Below, in pieces: positions 35,722 to 43,942 of a stretch of 64,000 nt of DNA; positions within the stretch are counted from its first letter, which is position 1, and each line of letters starts with the position of its first letter. This DNA comes from Spirochaetae bacterium HGW-Spirochaetae-3 (lineage in GTDB: Bacteria; Spirochaetota; Spirochaetia; Treponematales; UBA12059), in the NCBI GenBank assembly GCA_002839315.1, contig PGXV01000001.1:1-64000 (forward strand). Direction: 5' to 3'. The notes beneath the pieces were generated by a model, which worked only from the letters and a program-made list of their open reading frames with translations, ran no database searches and was not told the DNA's origin. The translations under genes and the position numbers were made by a program.

Positions 35722-35760
35722 ACGGCGGCCGGTTAGTCGGCGGCCGGCTATGCGGCGCCC
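35716..35760 (+). repeat. 15-bp tandem triplicate across the gpsA stop
   Basis: Three consecutive 15-mers: GGTTAGACGGCGGCC (35716), GGTTAGTCGGCGGCC (35731) and GGCTATGCGGCGCCC (35746). The first holds the gpsA TAG; the third holds CTA, the minus-strand TAG of the converging small gene. Confidence 0.85.
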
Positions 35761-35954
35761 GGCTCCAGGGCGGCGTCATAATCGGCGTCGTCGAGATCGT
35801 CGGCTCCGCCCGATCCTTCGTCTTCGTCGACCGGGGGCGATGAATCCGAGGGAGAGAGGATGAGGTCCAGGTCGCGGTAGAATCGCTTCCAGGCGCTTTC
35901 TACGAACGAAGAGCCTTCCTGGCCGCGTTCGCGTTGTTCGAATAGTACGTACAT
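35748..35954 (-). CDS. Small acidic hypothetical protein
   Basis: 68 residues. An amphipathic first half (FVESAWKRFYRDLDLILS) is followed by a strongly acidic tail (DEDEGSGGADDLDDADYDAA). No family is recognised. The compositional split and an ATG start argue for a real small gene, but there is no clear ribosome-binding site. Its stop lies inside the tandem triplicate that also ends gpsA. It is the only reading I find for 35748-35954; the gene may be specific to this lineage. Confidence 0.45.
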   Translation of the reverse strand: MYVLFEQRERGQEGSSFVESAWKRFYRDLDLILSPSDSSPPVDEDEGSGGADDLDDADYDAALEPGAA

Positions 35955-36366
35955 GATTCATTTCCGTTCCGTGTCGGCCCTCGCCCGGAGGCGGAGCCGG
36001 CCCTGCCTTGGGGCGAGGGCCTTCCTGTGCGTCCGTATGAGCGGACGTCGCTATGGACTATGCGGAATGGCGGAGGGGAGCGGAGAAGGGACGAAGGAGC
36101 AAGGGTTTACTCCCCTCGGCGTCCGTTGCGGTAATCGGCGGTATTCGACATTTTTACGTAACGCCTCCATGCGTTTAGAGCCTGCGGTACGACGGGCGGA
36201 GGCTACACTGCGTAGCGGCTAAGGAACTGCCCGCGCTTTCGCGCTCGATGACATAATGCCGTATCGTCACGCGCGAGGCAAGGTGACAGATAGTCTTTAC
36301 TCGAACGCTCTTTTCTCTGTATCTTAACTGTACATCCAACATCGACGAACAATACGAGGTTTTTCA
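35955..36366 (+). other. 412-bp intergenic region with several hairpins and the fmdB promoter
   Basis: No convincing gene. Visible structures: GGCCCTCGCCC (35976-35986) with GGGCGAGGGCC (36011-36021), a CGTCCG/CGGACG hairpin near 36030-36047, and GAGGGGAG (36073-36080) with CTCCCCTC (36110-36117). A promoter TTTACT (36296-36301), 18 bases, TATCTT (36320-36325) fits the FmdB-type gene, giving a leader of about 35 bases with GAGG before its ATG. A structured RNA in 35970-36230 is possible but matches no family I recognise. Confidence 0.4.
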
Positions 36367-36699
36367 ATGCCGACGTACGAGTACGAGTGCAGAACGTGCG
36401 GGTATACCTTCGAACGAGTGCAGAATATGTCGGACGATCCTATTAAGGATTGTCCTGAATGCGGTAAGGCCGTGCGCAGGAACATCTTCGGCGGCTCGGG
36501 GGTCATATTCAAGGGTTCTGGTTTCTACGTTAACGATTCCCGCGGCAAGAATCCCGCGGCTCCTTCGGCTTCCAAGTCGAATTCCGGTGACGCGGCCTCC
36601 GGCGGCAAGCCTTCCGACGCATCTTCCGACAAGGCCGCATCGCCCGGCCAGGCGGCGCCCGCCTCTTCCGGAACCGCCGCGGCCAAGGAAAAAGCCTGA
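36367..36699 (+). CDS. FmdB-type zinc-ribbon protein
   Basis: 110 residues. The N-terminal 45 residues are the FmdB/CxxC_CXXC_SSSS zinc ribbon: MPTYEYECRTCGYTFERVQ and CPECGKAVRRNIFGGSGVIF, with two CxxC pairs for one Zn2+, ending in the typical GSGFYVNDSRG. The tail is low-complexity Ser/Ala/Pro/Lys. Such proteins are often annotated as regulators without evidence. GAGG precedes the ATG. Its stop TGA overlaps the apparent CTG start of a second zinc-ribbon gene. Confidence 0.9.
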   Translation: MPTYEYECRTCGYTFERVQNMSDDPIKDCPECGKAVRRNIFGGSGVIFKGSGFYVNDSRGKNPAAPSASKSNSGDAASGGKPSDASSDKAASPGQAAPASSGTAAAKEKA

Positions 36700-37013
36700 A
36701 ATCGGGCAAGGCGCCCCGGTTCTTCTGCGAGCACTGCGGAGCCGAGGTAGGCAAGGACGAGCGTTCTTGCCCCGAATGCGGCCGATTCTTCTCGGCCGTC
36801 AGATGCCCGCGCTGCGGCTTCTCGGGGGCCGCGGGGAAATTCTCCGCTGGTTGTCCCGTATGCGGATACAGCCTCCCCCCGGGAGACGCTGGATACGAAT
36901 TGCCCAGGTCCAGGCCGGCGAGCGGTCCGGCCGCGCCTCTGCCGCTGTGGACCTGGATCGTCGCCATAGCCGCGCTCGCGGCGGCGATAGCCGGTCTCTT
37001 CTCTATACTATAG
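36696..37013 (+). CDS. Tail-anchored double zinc-ribbon protein, apparent CTG start
   Basis: 105 residues. Two treble-clef-like zinc ribbons are visible: C11/C14 with C25/C28 (FFCEHCGAEV, CPECGRFF) and C37/C40 with C53/C56 (VRCPRCGF, CPVCGYSL). A C-terminal membrane helix follows (LWTWIVAIAALAAAIAGLF) at the very end, so it should be a tail-anchored inner-membrane protein facing the cytoplasm. No ATG, GTG or TTG occurs in frame at the 5' end. The CTG at 36696-36698 overlaps the fmdB-type stop as CTGA and has AAGGA exactly 6 bases upstream, making it the likely initiator. It probably works with, or is coupled to, the preceding zinc-ribbon protein. Confidence 0.75.
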   Translation: MKSGKAPRFFCEHCGAEVGKDERSCPECGRFFSAVRCPRCGFSGAAGKFSAGCPVCGYSLPPGDAGYELPRSRPASGPAAPLPLWTWIVAIAALAAAIAGLFSIL

Positions 37014-37026
37014 CTCGCGAGAGGCG

Positions 37027-37563
37027 TCAGGCCGGGTTCTGGTCCTGGTACCCGGCCCTGAGCAGGGTCGTCTTCCGCCTGGCCATATCGAGGTCGTAGA
37101 CGTTGAAGTTCGTCCGGACGTCGAAGCCCTCGAACCTTGCGGCGAAGTTGAGCGAGGCCGAGCCTTCCTCTCCCGTCGTTATGCGATGGAACACGCCGCA
37201 CGGCCATACGAGCATCGCCGGTCCCTTGTAGACTACCTCCCCGTTATGCACGATGCGCTCCGGCTCGACGATGAAGGATTCCATGCGTCCGTACTTCATC
37301 GTGAATATGTCGACGCTACGGGAGCCTTGGAGCACGAGCAGGTTGTCCTCCTGGTACGGATGCATGTACCAGGGCCGCTCGACGTCGCCGACCGCGCTGG
37401 GAGATATGGCGAAGCGCATGTGCACGACCCGATCGATCCCGTCGATCCGCGGTATGAGGTCCATGGGAACTATATCGAACGATACGCCCTCCGTACGCCT
37501 GAAGGGCTTAAGCTCTATGATTCTGTAGAATCCCTTGACTTCGTCGATTACGTGCTTGGCCAT
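37027..37563 (-). CDS. Cupin-like conserved protein
   Basis: 178 residues, cytosolic. The start ATG at 37563 is preferred over 37599 because AGGGAG lies 6 bases upstream and the conserved sequence begins there (MAKHVIDEVKGFYRIIELKP). The middle reads as a double-stranded beta-helix: WYMHPYQEDNLLVLQGSRSV and PAMLVWPCGVFHRITTGEEG resemble the two cupin motifs, with H and E in the first and H in the second as possible metal ligands. No enzyme family is recognised. It stands alone between the zinc-ribbon gene (convergent) and clpA (same strand). Confidence 0.7.
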   Translation of the reverse strand: MAKHVIDEVKGFYRIIELKPFRRTEGVSFDIVPMDLIPRIDGIDRVVHMRFAISPSAVGDVERPWYMHPYQEDNLLVLQGSRSVDIFTMKYGRMESFIVEPERIVHNGEVVYKGPAMLVWPCGVFHRITTGEEGSASLNFAARFEGFDVRTNFNVYDLDMARRKTTLLRAGYQDQNPA

Positions 37564-37632
37564 ACAGACTCCCTTCTTTCCGCTGAGCGGAGCGATCACT
37601 AAGTCTTGCGGCTGGCGGGCGAAGAATCAAGT

Positions 37633-39843
37633 CTAAACGGCCGAACCGTCAGGAAAAGCAAAGCGGAGCGCGGTCCCGTCCGCGTCGACGAGAATGCCCG
37701 TCTTGCCGGCAGCGCCGCCGATCATGGTCGCTAGCGGTACGGACACGAGTCGCCTGAACGCCCGCTGCAGGTCCCTGACGCCGTATTCCACCGAGTAGCC
37801 CGACGACAGTATAAGGTCCAGGGCGGCGGGAGAGAAATCGAGCTCCAACCCGTATTCGCGGCGGAGGTTGGCGTTGGCCTCTCTGACGACGACGCCCGCC
37901 AGGATGGCGCGCGCGTCGTCGCGGTCCAGGGCCCTGAAGGGCACGATCGCGTCGAAGCGGTTCAGGAGCTCCACGGGGAAGGCCCTGCGCAGCGCGGTCA
38001 TCGGCGCCTTGCCGGAGGCCGCGAGCGCGGCAGCCTCGTCCCCCGAGAGGAAGCCCATAGCCGGGCCCGAGTCCCCGCCGACGTTGCAGGTCGCGACGAT
38101 GGTAAGCGACGAGAACGACAGCGTCCGCCCTGTCGCGTCGGTCGCGCGGCCGGCGTCGAGTATCTGGAGGAATATCCTGTGGACCTGAGGGTGCGCCTTC
38201 TCGAATTCGTCGAGGAGCAGCACGCCGCCCGCGCAGGCGTCGACCGCCCGCGACAGTAGCGGAGCGTCGTCGTAGCCTATGTATCCGGGAGGCGCCCCGA
38301 GCAGGCGCGCGGCCGTGTGCCCGTCGGAGAATTCGCTCATGTCGATGCGGAAGAGCGCGTCGTCGCGTCCGGACAGCGCCTTGGCGAGGCTCTCGGCGAA
38401 GGCGGTCTTGCCGACGCCCGTCGGGCCGGTGAGCAGGAAGGCTCCGTTGGGTCGATCCCTGCGCGGGTCCAACCGCATCTTGGCCACCCTGACGGCCTGG
38501 GCTATCGTCCGTATCGCCTCGTCCTGCCTGAGCACGTCCTTGCCGATCGCCGCCTCGAGGCCGGCCAGCCCGCTCGCTTCGTCGAGGCCCGGCTCGACGA
38601 CGACGTTGGCTATGTCCTTGACCGCGTCGAGCAGATGGCGTTCCTCGAGCTCCGGTTCATTGGCGAAGACCGCCTTGGCGGCGGCCCTGTCGAGTACGTC
38701 GAGGGCCTTGTCCGGGAAGCGCTTCATCGGCAGGTAGCGCCTGGCTACCTCTATCGCGCGCGAGCGTACGTTCGCCGGTATGGATATGCCGAAGTGGCGT
38801 TCAAGCCTCGGGACGACGCCCGACACGATGCGCCCGAGCGCTTCCTCGTCGGGCTCCTTTATGAGCACCGTCTGGAATCGCCTGAGCAGGGCCGAGTCTT
38901 TCTCCAGGTAGCGGGTATAGTCGGCGCTCGTCGTGGCGCCTATGCAACGGATGCGGCCGGAGGACAGCGCGGGCTTCAGCACCTCGGATATCGGGTTGTT
39001 GGCGAAGGCCGGTACGACCTGATGTATCTCGTCTATGAACAGGTACGCGTCGGGCAGGCTCTCGGCCGCTTCGACGAGCATGTTGACGTTCTCCTCGAGG
39101 GCCCCGTGCATCGAGGTTCCGGAGAGCAGCTCCGAGACGCGTACCTCGAAGATGCGCGCGCGCTTGAGCCTGTCCGGTACCGCGCCGGCCTTGATCCGCA
39201 TCGCGAGGCCCTGCACGAGGGCCGTCTTGCCGACGCCCGACTCGCCGACGATCAGCGGATTTGGCTTCCAGAATTTCATCAGTACCGAGCTGAGCGCGTC
39301 GAGCTCCGATTCCCGGCCGTAGACGGGGAAGTCGGCGTCCTCCGCAGTAAGCTCGTCGCCGAAGCGGAGGAGGGCGGAGGCCGCCTCGCTGGGTTTCGTG
39401 CGAGGACCTATCTCGGGCAGGTCTATCTCGTCCACCGGTATCGAAAGCGACGGCGCGGCCTCCAAGCGGAAGAAATTCGCCAGCTCGCCCTTGATGGTGG
39501 GCCAGGCGGCCCGTATCAGGTGGGACGGCTCGACCTTGGCGTCGCCCGCCAGGGCTTCCGCCTTGTCCAGTATCGACCTGAACTCGCCCGATATCTTGAT
39601 AGGCCCGTCGACGTCCCTCGGCGAGCTCGACTCTATGCGCTCGTTGAGCGACTTGATGAGCTCGACGTCGACGACGGCGTTGTTGCTCTTGGCTATAGCG
39701 ATGATATCCGGAAGGTCGAATAGCATGAGCGCCTCTGCCAGGTCCCTGTACCCGGTCTCGCCGACCGAGCCGCGCAGGGCTATGTCCTGGGTCTTGACGA
39801 GGACGTCGAGCGCGCTCTCGGAATACTTGTCGTATCTCGACAT
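37633..39843 (-). CDS. clpA: ATP-dependent Clp protease ATP-binding subunit ClpA
   Basis: 736 residues. An N-terminal Clp repeat domain (1-145) precedes AAA+ module D1 with Walker A GESGVGKT, Walker B YLFIDEIHQ and IRCIGATTSADYTRYLEKD, then D2 with Walker A GPTGVGKT, Walker B VLLLDEFEKAHP and LLNRFDAIVPF. There is no inserted coiled-coil (ClpB middle domain), so this is the ClpA class. A loop with MGF in D2 is a plausible ClpP-docking IGF-type tripeptide. ClpA unfolds substrates into ClpP, which is not in this window. GAGGAG lies 5 bases before the ATG at 39843. It directly follows a YbjN-like gene, a possible adaptor. Confidence 0.93.
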   Translation of the reverse strand: MSRYDKYSESALDVLVKTQDIALRGSVGETGYRDLAEALMLFDLPDIIAIAKSNNAVVDVELIKSLNERIESSSPRDVDGPIKISGEFRSILDKAEALAGDAKVEPSHLIRAAWPTIKGELANFFRLEAAPSLSIPVDEIDLPEIGPRTKPSEAASALLRFGDELTAEDADFPVYGRESELDALSSVLMKFWKPNPLIVGESGVGKTALVQGLAMRIKAGAVPDRLKRARIFEVRVSELLSGTSMHGALEENVNMLVEAAESLPDAYLFIDEIHQVVPAFANNPISEVLKPALSSGRIRCIGATTSADYTRYLEKDSALLRRFQTVLIKEPDEEALGRIVSGVVPRLERHFGISIPANVRSRAIEVARRYLPMKRFPDKALDVLDRAAAKAVFANEPELEERHLLDAVKDIANVVVEPGLDEASGLAGLEAAIGKDVLRQDEAIRTIAQAVRVAKMRLDPRRDRPNGAFLLTGPTGVGKTAFAESLAKALSGRDDALFRIDMSEFSDGHTAARLLGAPPGYIGYDDAPLLSRAVDACAGGVLLLDEFEKAHPQVHRIFLQILDAGRATDATGRTLSFSSLTIVATCNVGGDSGPAMGFLSGDEAAALAASGKAPMTALRRAFPVELLNRFDAIVPFRALDRDDARAILAGVVVREANANLRREYGLELDFSPAALDLILSSGYSVEYGVRDLQRAFRRLVSVPLATMIGGAAGKTGILVDADGTALRFAFPDGSAV

Positions 39844-39845
39844 GC

Positions 39846-40412
39846 TCACTCCTCGAATCTGACTGTGCCGTCCGAACCGACGTACGGCTTGGATCGGTCT
39901 ATGCCGGCGGCGCGTAGGATGCGATCGGCCTTGCGGATATTATCGGCCGCGTCCTCGGCTTCGTCCAGCGACGCGGAGGCCCCGGCTATGGCCGTGTGTA
40001 TGGCCTCGTGGTACTCGTCGATGATCTGGACGAGGCCGTTGAGGCAGCGCAGGAACTGCTTCGCCGATAACTGCGAGTCCTCCAACGGGAATTCTACTAT
40101 AGCGCGTATCTCTCCGTCCCGCTCGTCGTATTCGTACTTGATGAGCTTGGATCTCCAGCAGACGCCGAGCAGTATCCTGAATACCTCGGAGGTATTGGGA
40201 CCGTCCGGCGGATAATGGTAGAGGTTGGGGGCCATCAGCTTGAAGTACTCCCCGTCCTCCTCGACCCTGGCGATAATGAAGACGCTCGAATCGCCGTCCT
40301 GATCCTTGTACAGATCGGTGGCGAAGCTCGTACGAATATAGTCGTCGTGCTGCGAGTATTTAAGCCCTTCGGCTATCATGTACGATTCGATCGTCGACAG
40401 CGTCGTCGCCAC
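39846..40412 (-). CDS. YbjN-domain protein upstream of clpA
   Basis: 188 residues. The first 140 residues fit the YbjN/type III secretion chaperone-like fold (YFKLMAPNLYHYPPDG, LLGVCWRSKLIKYEYDERDG, AIVEFPLEDSQLSAKQFLRC), followed by a charged helical tail ending VGSDGTVRFEE. There is no signal peptide. The start is GTG at 40412 with GGAGAT 7 bases upstream. Two bases separate its stop from the clpA ATG. YbjN proteins are poorly understood; the position suggests a partner or adaptor for ClpA, as ClpS is elsewhere, though ClpS itself is not seen here. Confidence 0.8.
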   Translation of the reverse strand: MATTLSTIESYMIAEGLKYSQHDDYIRTSFATDLYKDQDGDSSVFIIARVEEDGEYFKLMAPNLYHYPPDGPNTSEVFRILLGVCWRSKLIKYEYDERDGEIRAIVEFPLEDSQLSAKQFLRCLNGLVQIIDEYHEAIHTAIAGASASLDEAEDAADNIRKADRILRAAGIDRSKPYVGSDGTVRFEE

Positions 40413-40515
40413 GCATCCATCTCCTTGGTAAGAAAGCTTCTAGCAATAGTATACAGAATTATTAGTCAACAGTGAAAGGTCGAGAATGGTTCAATTCGAA
40501 CACGGCGGGGAACGC

Positions 40516-40544
40516 TTGCCCCTCGCGCGAAGGAGGGGCATACT
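40516..40544 (+). promoter_or_regulatory. Promoter of MobA/MocA-like gene
   Basis: TTGCCC (40516-40521), 17-base spacer, CATACT (40539-40544), 6 bases, ATG at 40551. AGGAGGGG at 40531-40538 is 12 bases from the ATG, longer than ideal, so leadered initiation from an upstream promoter is not excluded. Confidence 0.45.
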
Positions 40545-40550
40545 CGCACC

Positions 40551-41150
40551 ATGTATTGCGTCATACCAGCAGCGGGCCGCTCGTCGAGGATGGGCGCGTG
40601 GAAACCGATGCTGCCCTGGAACGCCACGACCGTCTGCGGCGCCGTGGTCGATACCGCGCTGTCCGCCGGCTTGAAGGCGATCGTCGTAGCCGGCTATCGC
40701 GCGGACGAGCTGATCGCGGAATTCGCGGGCAGGCCCGAGGTCGTCGTCGTCGTCAATCCGGACTGGGAGCTCGGCATGCTGGGTTCCGTGCGTACCGGGT
40801 TCGGGCGTATAGGCGAACCCGTCGCGGGATTCTTCGTCGCTCCCGCCGATATGCCCCGCCTCCCGGCCGCGGCGTTCGGGCTCATCGCCGCGGAGCTACG
40901 CGACCGCGCGGAGAGCCGAGCCATATTCGCCGCGCGGAGCGGGCGTCTCGGGCACCCCGTATGGATACCGGCCGCCTTCATGCCCGATATCGCGAGCCTT
41001 GATACGGGTTCACGGTTGCGCGACTACCTGCTAAGGCGGCCATGGGCGAGCGTCGAGGTCGACGACGAGGGCATTTTCGTGGATATCGATACTCCCGAGG
41101 CGTACGCGGCCTTGCGCGATGCTACAGAGCGCGGCGCCGATCCTTTTTGA
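40551..41150 (+). CDS. MobA/MocA-like nucleotidyltransferase
   Basis: 199 residues with the NTP-transferase fold: IPAAGRSSRMGAWKPMLPW (nucleotide loop with RMG and K), VVVVNPDWELGMLGSVRTGF and FFVAPADMPRLPAAAF (metal-binding D), then GRLGHPVWIP and a C-terminal VDIDTPEAYAAL. This matches MocA/NTP_transf_3 proteins, which add CMP or GMP to molybdenum cofactor or activate other small molecules. No other cofactor-synthesis genes are adjacent, so the substrate is unresolved. It precedes an ABC importer operon that has its own promoter. Confidence 0.83.
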   Translation: MYCVIPAAGRSSRMGAWKPMLPWNATTVCGAVVDTALSAGLKAIVVAGYRADELIAEFAGRPEVVVVVNPDWELGMLGSVRTGFGRIGEPVAGFFVAPADMPRLPAAAFGLIAAELRDRAESRAIFAARSGRLGHPVWIPAAFMPDIASLDTGSRLRDYLLRRPWASVEVDDEGIFVDIDTPEAYAALRDATERGADPF

Positions 41151-41170
41151 TCGATACTCACCGAATGAGC

Positions 41171-41199
41171 TTGAGCGTTCAACTAACGCATGATACACT
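41171..41199 (+). promoter_or_regulatory. Leaderless-type promoter of ABC importer operon
   Basis: TTGAGC (41171-41176), 17-base spacer, TACACT (41194-41199), 6 bases, ATG at 41206. No Shine-Dalgarno sequence exists between the -10 box and the ATG. Confidence 0.6.
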
Positions 41200-41205
41200 T
41201 TATTC

Positions 41206-42219
41206 ATGAAAACAAGACTAACGATACTCGTCGCCGCGCTCTGTGCGGCCGTTTCTCTCGTAGGCGCGCAGGCGCCATCCAGGGTCGTCATGGGCGGCAA
41301 GGCTGTCACGATGGTCGCGGACGCGGTCTACGCGTTCCCCAGCGCCCGTTCGCGCGTCGCCGCCGTCGGCGGTACCGATCAGGGCCTAGGGGTGTTCCTC
41401 GAGACCGTTACGCCGGGCTTCTCGTCGTTGCCGGCGTTCGACCGTCAGGCCGGAGTCGAGGTATACGCGTCGCACCGGCCCGACCTGGTCATCCTCAAGT
41501 CGAGCCTCAAGAAGGGGCTCGGGGCATCGGTTGAGTCGCTCGGCATAAAGACCGCGTACCTGGCGCTCGAGTCTCCGGAAGACTACTACGCGGAACTCGG
41601 AGTGCTCGGGGAAATATTCGGCGACGGGGCGAGGGCCCGGGTTCTCGTCGACTACTATAGATCCATAGTCGCGACGGCGGAACGGTCCTCGACCGTCGCC
41701 TCGGCAGCGTCGGGCGCCAAGGTCCGCGTTCTGCTCGCGCAGGCAACGGGCGACGGCTTCTCCGTGCCGCCGGACTCGTGGATGCAGACGCGGCTCGTGG
41801 AGATGGCCGGCGGCGTCGCGGTATGGAAGGGCGCCAATCCCGCTTCCGGATGGGCACTGGTCGGGCCGGAGCAGATAGCCGCGTGGAACCCGGACGTGTT
41901 CGTCGTGGTGTCGTACAAGGAGGCCGCGAGCGCGGTAGCCGCCAGGACGGCCGCCGATCCCCGGTACTCCGGTCTCAAGGCCGCTACGTCGGGCAGGATC
42001 GTCGGCTTCGCGCAGGATTTCCTGTCGTGGGACCAGCCCGATACCCGGTGGGGCATGGGCCTGCTGTGGCTGACCGATACGCTGTACCCCGGCTCGATCC
42101 CCGGCTATTCGGTAAAAGCCGAGGCTAGGCGCTTCTTCTCTTTATTCTACGGCATAGGCGCGGCCGCCTTCGACGCTCAGATCGCGCCGAGGCTCCGCGG
42201 CGCGGGCGAGGGCTCGTGA
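41206..42219 (+). CDS. ABC importer substrate-binding protein (iron/cobalamin type)
   Basis: 337 residues. The signal peptide (MKTRLTILVAALCAAVSLVG) has no clear lipobox, so it is probably a free periplasmic protein. The body is a FecB/BtuF-like helical-backbone binding protein: RVAAVGGTDQGLGV, HRPDLVILKSS, LVEMAGGVAVWKG, IAAWNPDVFVVVSY and GLLWLTDTLYP. It captures a metal chelate, haem or cobalamin; the ligand cannot be read from sequence. It is the first gene of a three-gene importer; the permease start overlaps its stop (GTGA). Confidence 0.9.
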   Translation: MKTRLTILVAALCAAVSLVGAQAPSRVVMGGKAVTMVADAVYAFPSARSRVAAVGGTDQGLGVFLETVTPGFSSLPAFDRQAGVEVYASHRPDLVILKSSLKKGLGASVESLGIKTAYLALESPEDYYAELGVLGEIFGDGARARVLVDYYRSIVATAERSSTVASAASGAKVRVLLAQATGDGFSVPPDSWMQTRLVEMAGGVAVWKGANPASGWALVGPEQIAAWNPDVFVVVSYKEAASAVAARTAADPRYSGLKAATSGRIVGFAQDFLSWDQPDTRWGMGLLWLTDTLYPGSIPGYSVKAEARRFFSLFYGIGAAAFDAQIAPRLRGAGEGS

Positions 42220-43217
42220 CGGAACCGTCCCGAAAGGCGCCCGGACGGCTCGCCGCGTCGCTGGTGATACTCCTCGCCGCGACGGCGGCCGCCCTGCTGT
42301 TCGGGCGCTATCCATCGCCCGGCTTCATCAATCCGGGAACGTTGCTCGAGGACCCTCTGGCGCTACGCGTCGTACTGCTCGTACGCCTCCCTCGGACTTT
42401 GGGCGCCCTGTTGCTGGGAGCCGCGCTCGGCGCGTCGGGCGCGGCGCTGCAGTTCGTGTTCGCCAATCCCCTCGTCGACGCGGGTTTCCTCGGCGTGTCG
42501 CAGGGCGCGTCGTTCGGCGCCGCGCTGGCCATGGTGCTAGGCGGCGGATCGCTGGCCCTGTTCGGCTCGGCCTTCGGCTTCGCGATACTGGCGCTCGGCA
42601 TGTCGGTGGCGATGGCGGGGCGCATACGCTTCGGCGGCGCGGTGCTCCGCCTCCTCCTGTCCGGCATAGCGGTGTCGGCGTTCTTCTCGGCGCTGGTCGC
42701 CCTGCTCAAGTACGGCGCCGACCCGTTGAAGACGCTGCCGGAGATAACCTACTGGCTTATGGGCGGCCTCTCGGCCGTCACCTGGAAGACCCTGTCGATA
42801 GCCGCCCCTATAGCGGCGGTCTCAATAATCGGACTCGTCGCGCTCCGATGGAGGACCGCCCTCCTGTCTCTCGACGAGGCGACGGCCGCTTCGCTCGGCG
42901 CGAGGCCGAGGCTTGAGCGAACGGTCGTGCTCGGCCTGGCCGCGGCCGGCGTCGCCGCCGTGACCGCTATGGCCGGCGTCGTCGCGTGGGTCGGGCTTAT
43001 CGTGCCGCATATCGCGCGCCTGGTCCTACGCGGCGACGGATCGCCGACTGTCCCCGGTTCTGCGATACTCGGGGCGCTGTTCGTCGTCGTCTGCGACGCC
43101 CTGTCTCGGGGCCTGTTCTCAGGCGAGCTGCCGCTCGGCGTCACGACGTCGCTGGCCGGGACCGTCGCGTTCTTCGCCCTGCTCGTAGGCCGGCGAATCA
43201 ACGTGGAACGGGGTTAA
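42216..43217 (+). CDS. FecCD/BtuC-type ABC permease
   Basis: 333 residues, about 10 hydrophobic helices, type II importer permease. Family motifs are LRVVLLVRLPRTLGALLLGA, GAALQFVFANPLVDAGFLGV (usual Gxxxxxx-NPLadPxxlG pattern) and AWVGLIVPHIARLVLRGDG. The start is GTG overlapping the binding-protein stop as GTGA, with GAGGG upstream. It forms the channel with the ATPase encoded 2 bases downstream. Confidence 0.93.
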   Translation: MTEPSRKAPGRLAASLVILLAATAAALLFGRYPSPGFINPGTLLEDPLALRVVLLVRLPRTLGALLLGAALGASGAALQFVFANPLVDAGFLGVSQGASFGAALAMVLGGGSLALFGSAFGFAILALGMSVAMAGRIRFGGAVLRLLLSGIAVSAFFSALVALLKYGADPLKTLPEITYWLMGGLSAVTWKTLSIAAPIAAVSIIGLVALRWRTALLSLDEATAASLGARPRLERTVVLGLAAAGVAAVTAMAGVVAWVGLIVPHIARLVLRGDGSPTVPGSAILGALFVVVCDALSRGLFSGELPLGVTTSLAGTVAFFALLVGRRINVERG

Positions 43218-43219
43218 GA

Positions 43220-43933
43220 ATGGAATTCATCGACGTTTCGTATCGCTACAAGGGAGAACCTGACGACGCGTTGCTCGGTTTCTCGCTGAGCGTGCTTCCC
43301 GGCCGAGCGACTGCGCTGCTCGGCCCCAACGGCTCTGGCAAGTCGACGGCGCTGGGCATAGGCTCGGGGTGGCTCCATCCGGCGACCGGCCGCATAGAGC
43401 GCGGCGGTTCCGTGGCCTTCCTGCCGCAGGCCGAGCGCCTGGCCTTCTCGTTCAGCTGCCTTGAGTACGTCTCGTTCGGGAGGGCGCCTCATCTACCGTA
43501 CCTGGCCGTGCCTTCAGGCTCCGATGAGGAAAAGGCGCGGGCGGCCCTTCGAGAAGTGGGAATGGGTACAAAGATGGATCGTCGCATCACCGCGCTGTCC
43601 GGAGGGGAGCTGCAACTGGTGCGGATAGCTCGGGCGCTTGCGCAGGAAGCCGCGTACGTGCTCCTGGACGAGCCGAGCGACATGCTCGATCCTGCCCATG
43701 CGGCCAGCATAGGCGATGCGATACGGCGCCTTACCGCGTCGGGCGTCGGCGTGCTGTTCTCTACGCACGACCTGGCCCTCGCGCTGGCCTGCGCGGACGA
43801 GGCCGCGCTGATGCGGTCAGGGAGGCTCGTCGCCTCGGGGCCGACGGCGGAGGCGCTTGACTGCGAGGTCCTCGGAGAGCTATACGGCACGCCCTTCGGC
43901 CTGACCTCGCTGCCTACGCCCCTCCATCGCTGA
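43220..43933 (+). CDS. ABC transporter ATP-binding protein
   Basis: 237 residues. Walker A is GPNGSGKST, the Q-loop region VAFLPQAERLAF, the signature LSGGELQLVRIARAL, Walker B YVLLDEPSDMLD and the switch His FSTHDLAL. It is the FepC/BtuD class energising the upstream permease. The ATG at 43220 follows the permease stop by 2 bases; longer readings run inside the permease gene. It converges with the lipoamide dehydrogenase gene, 9 bases away. Confidence 0.94.
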   Translation: MEFIDVSYRYKGEPDDALLGFSLSVLPGRATALLGPNGSGKSTALGIGSGWLHPATGRIERGGSVAFLPQAERLAFSFSCLEYVSFGRAPHLPYLAVPSGSDEEKARAALREVGMGTKMDRRITALSGGELQLVRIARALAQEAAYVLLDEPSDMLDPAHAASIGDAIRRLTASGVGVLFSTHDLALALACADEAALMRSGRLVASGPTAEALDCEVLGELYGTPFGLTSLPTPLHR

Positions 43934-43942
43934 ACGGAGCCG

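Noticed and set aside
35953-36222. 89-residue plus-strand frame upstream of the FmdB-type gene
   Set aside because: Composition is unlike neighbouring proteins, there is no ribosome-binding site, and it crosses several hairpins; more likely noncoding.
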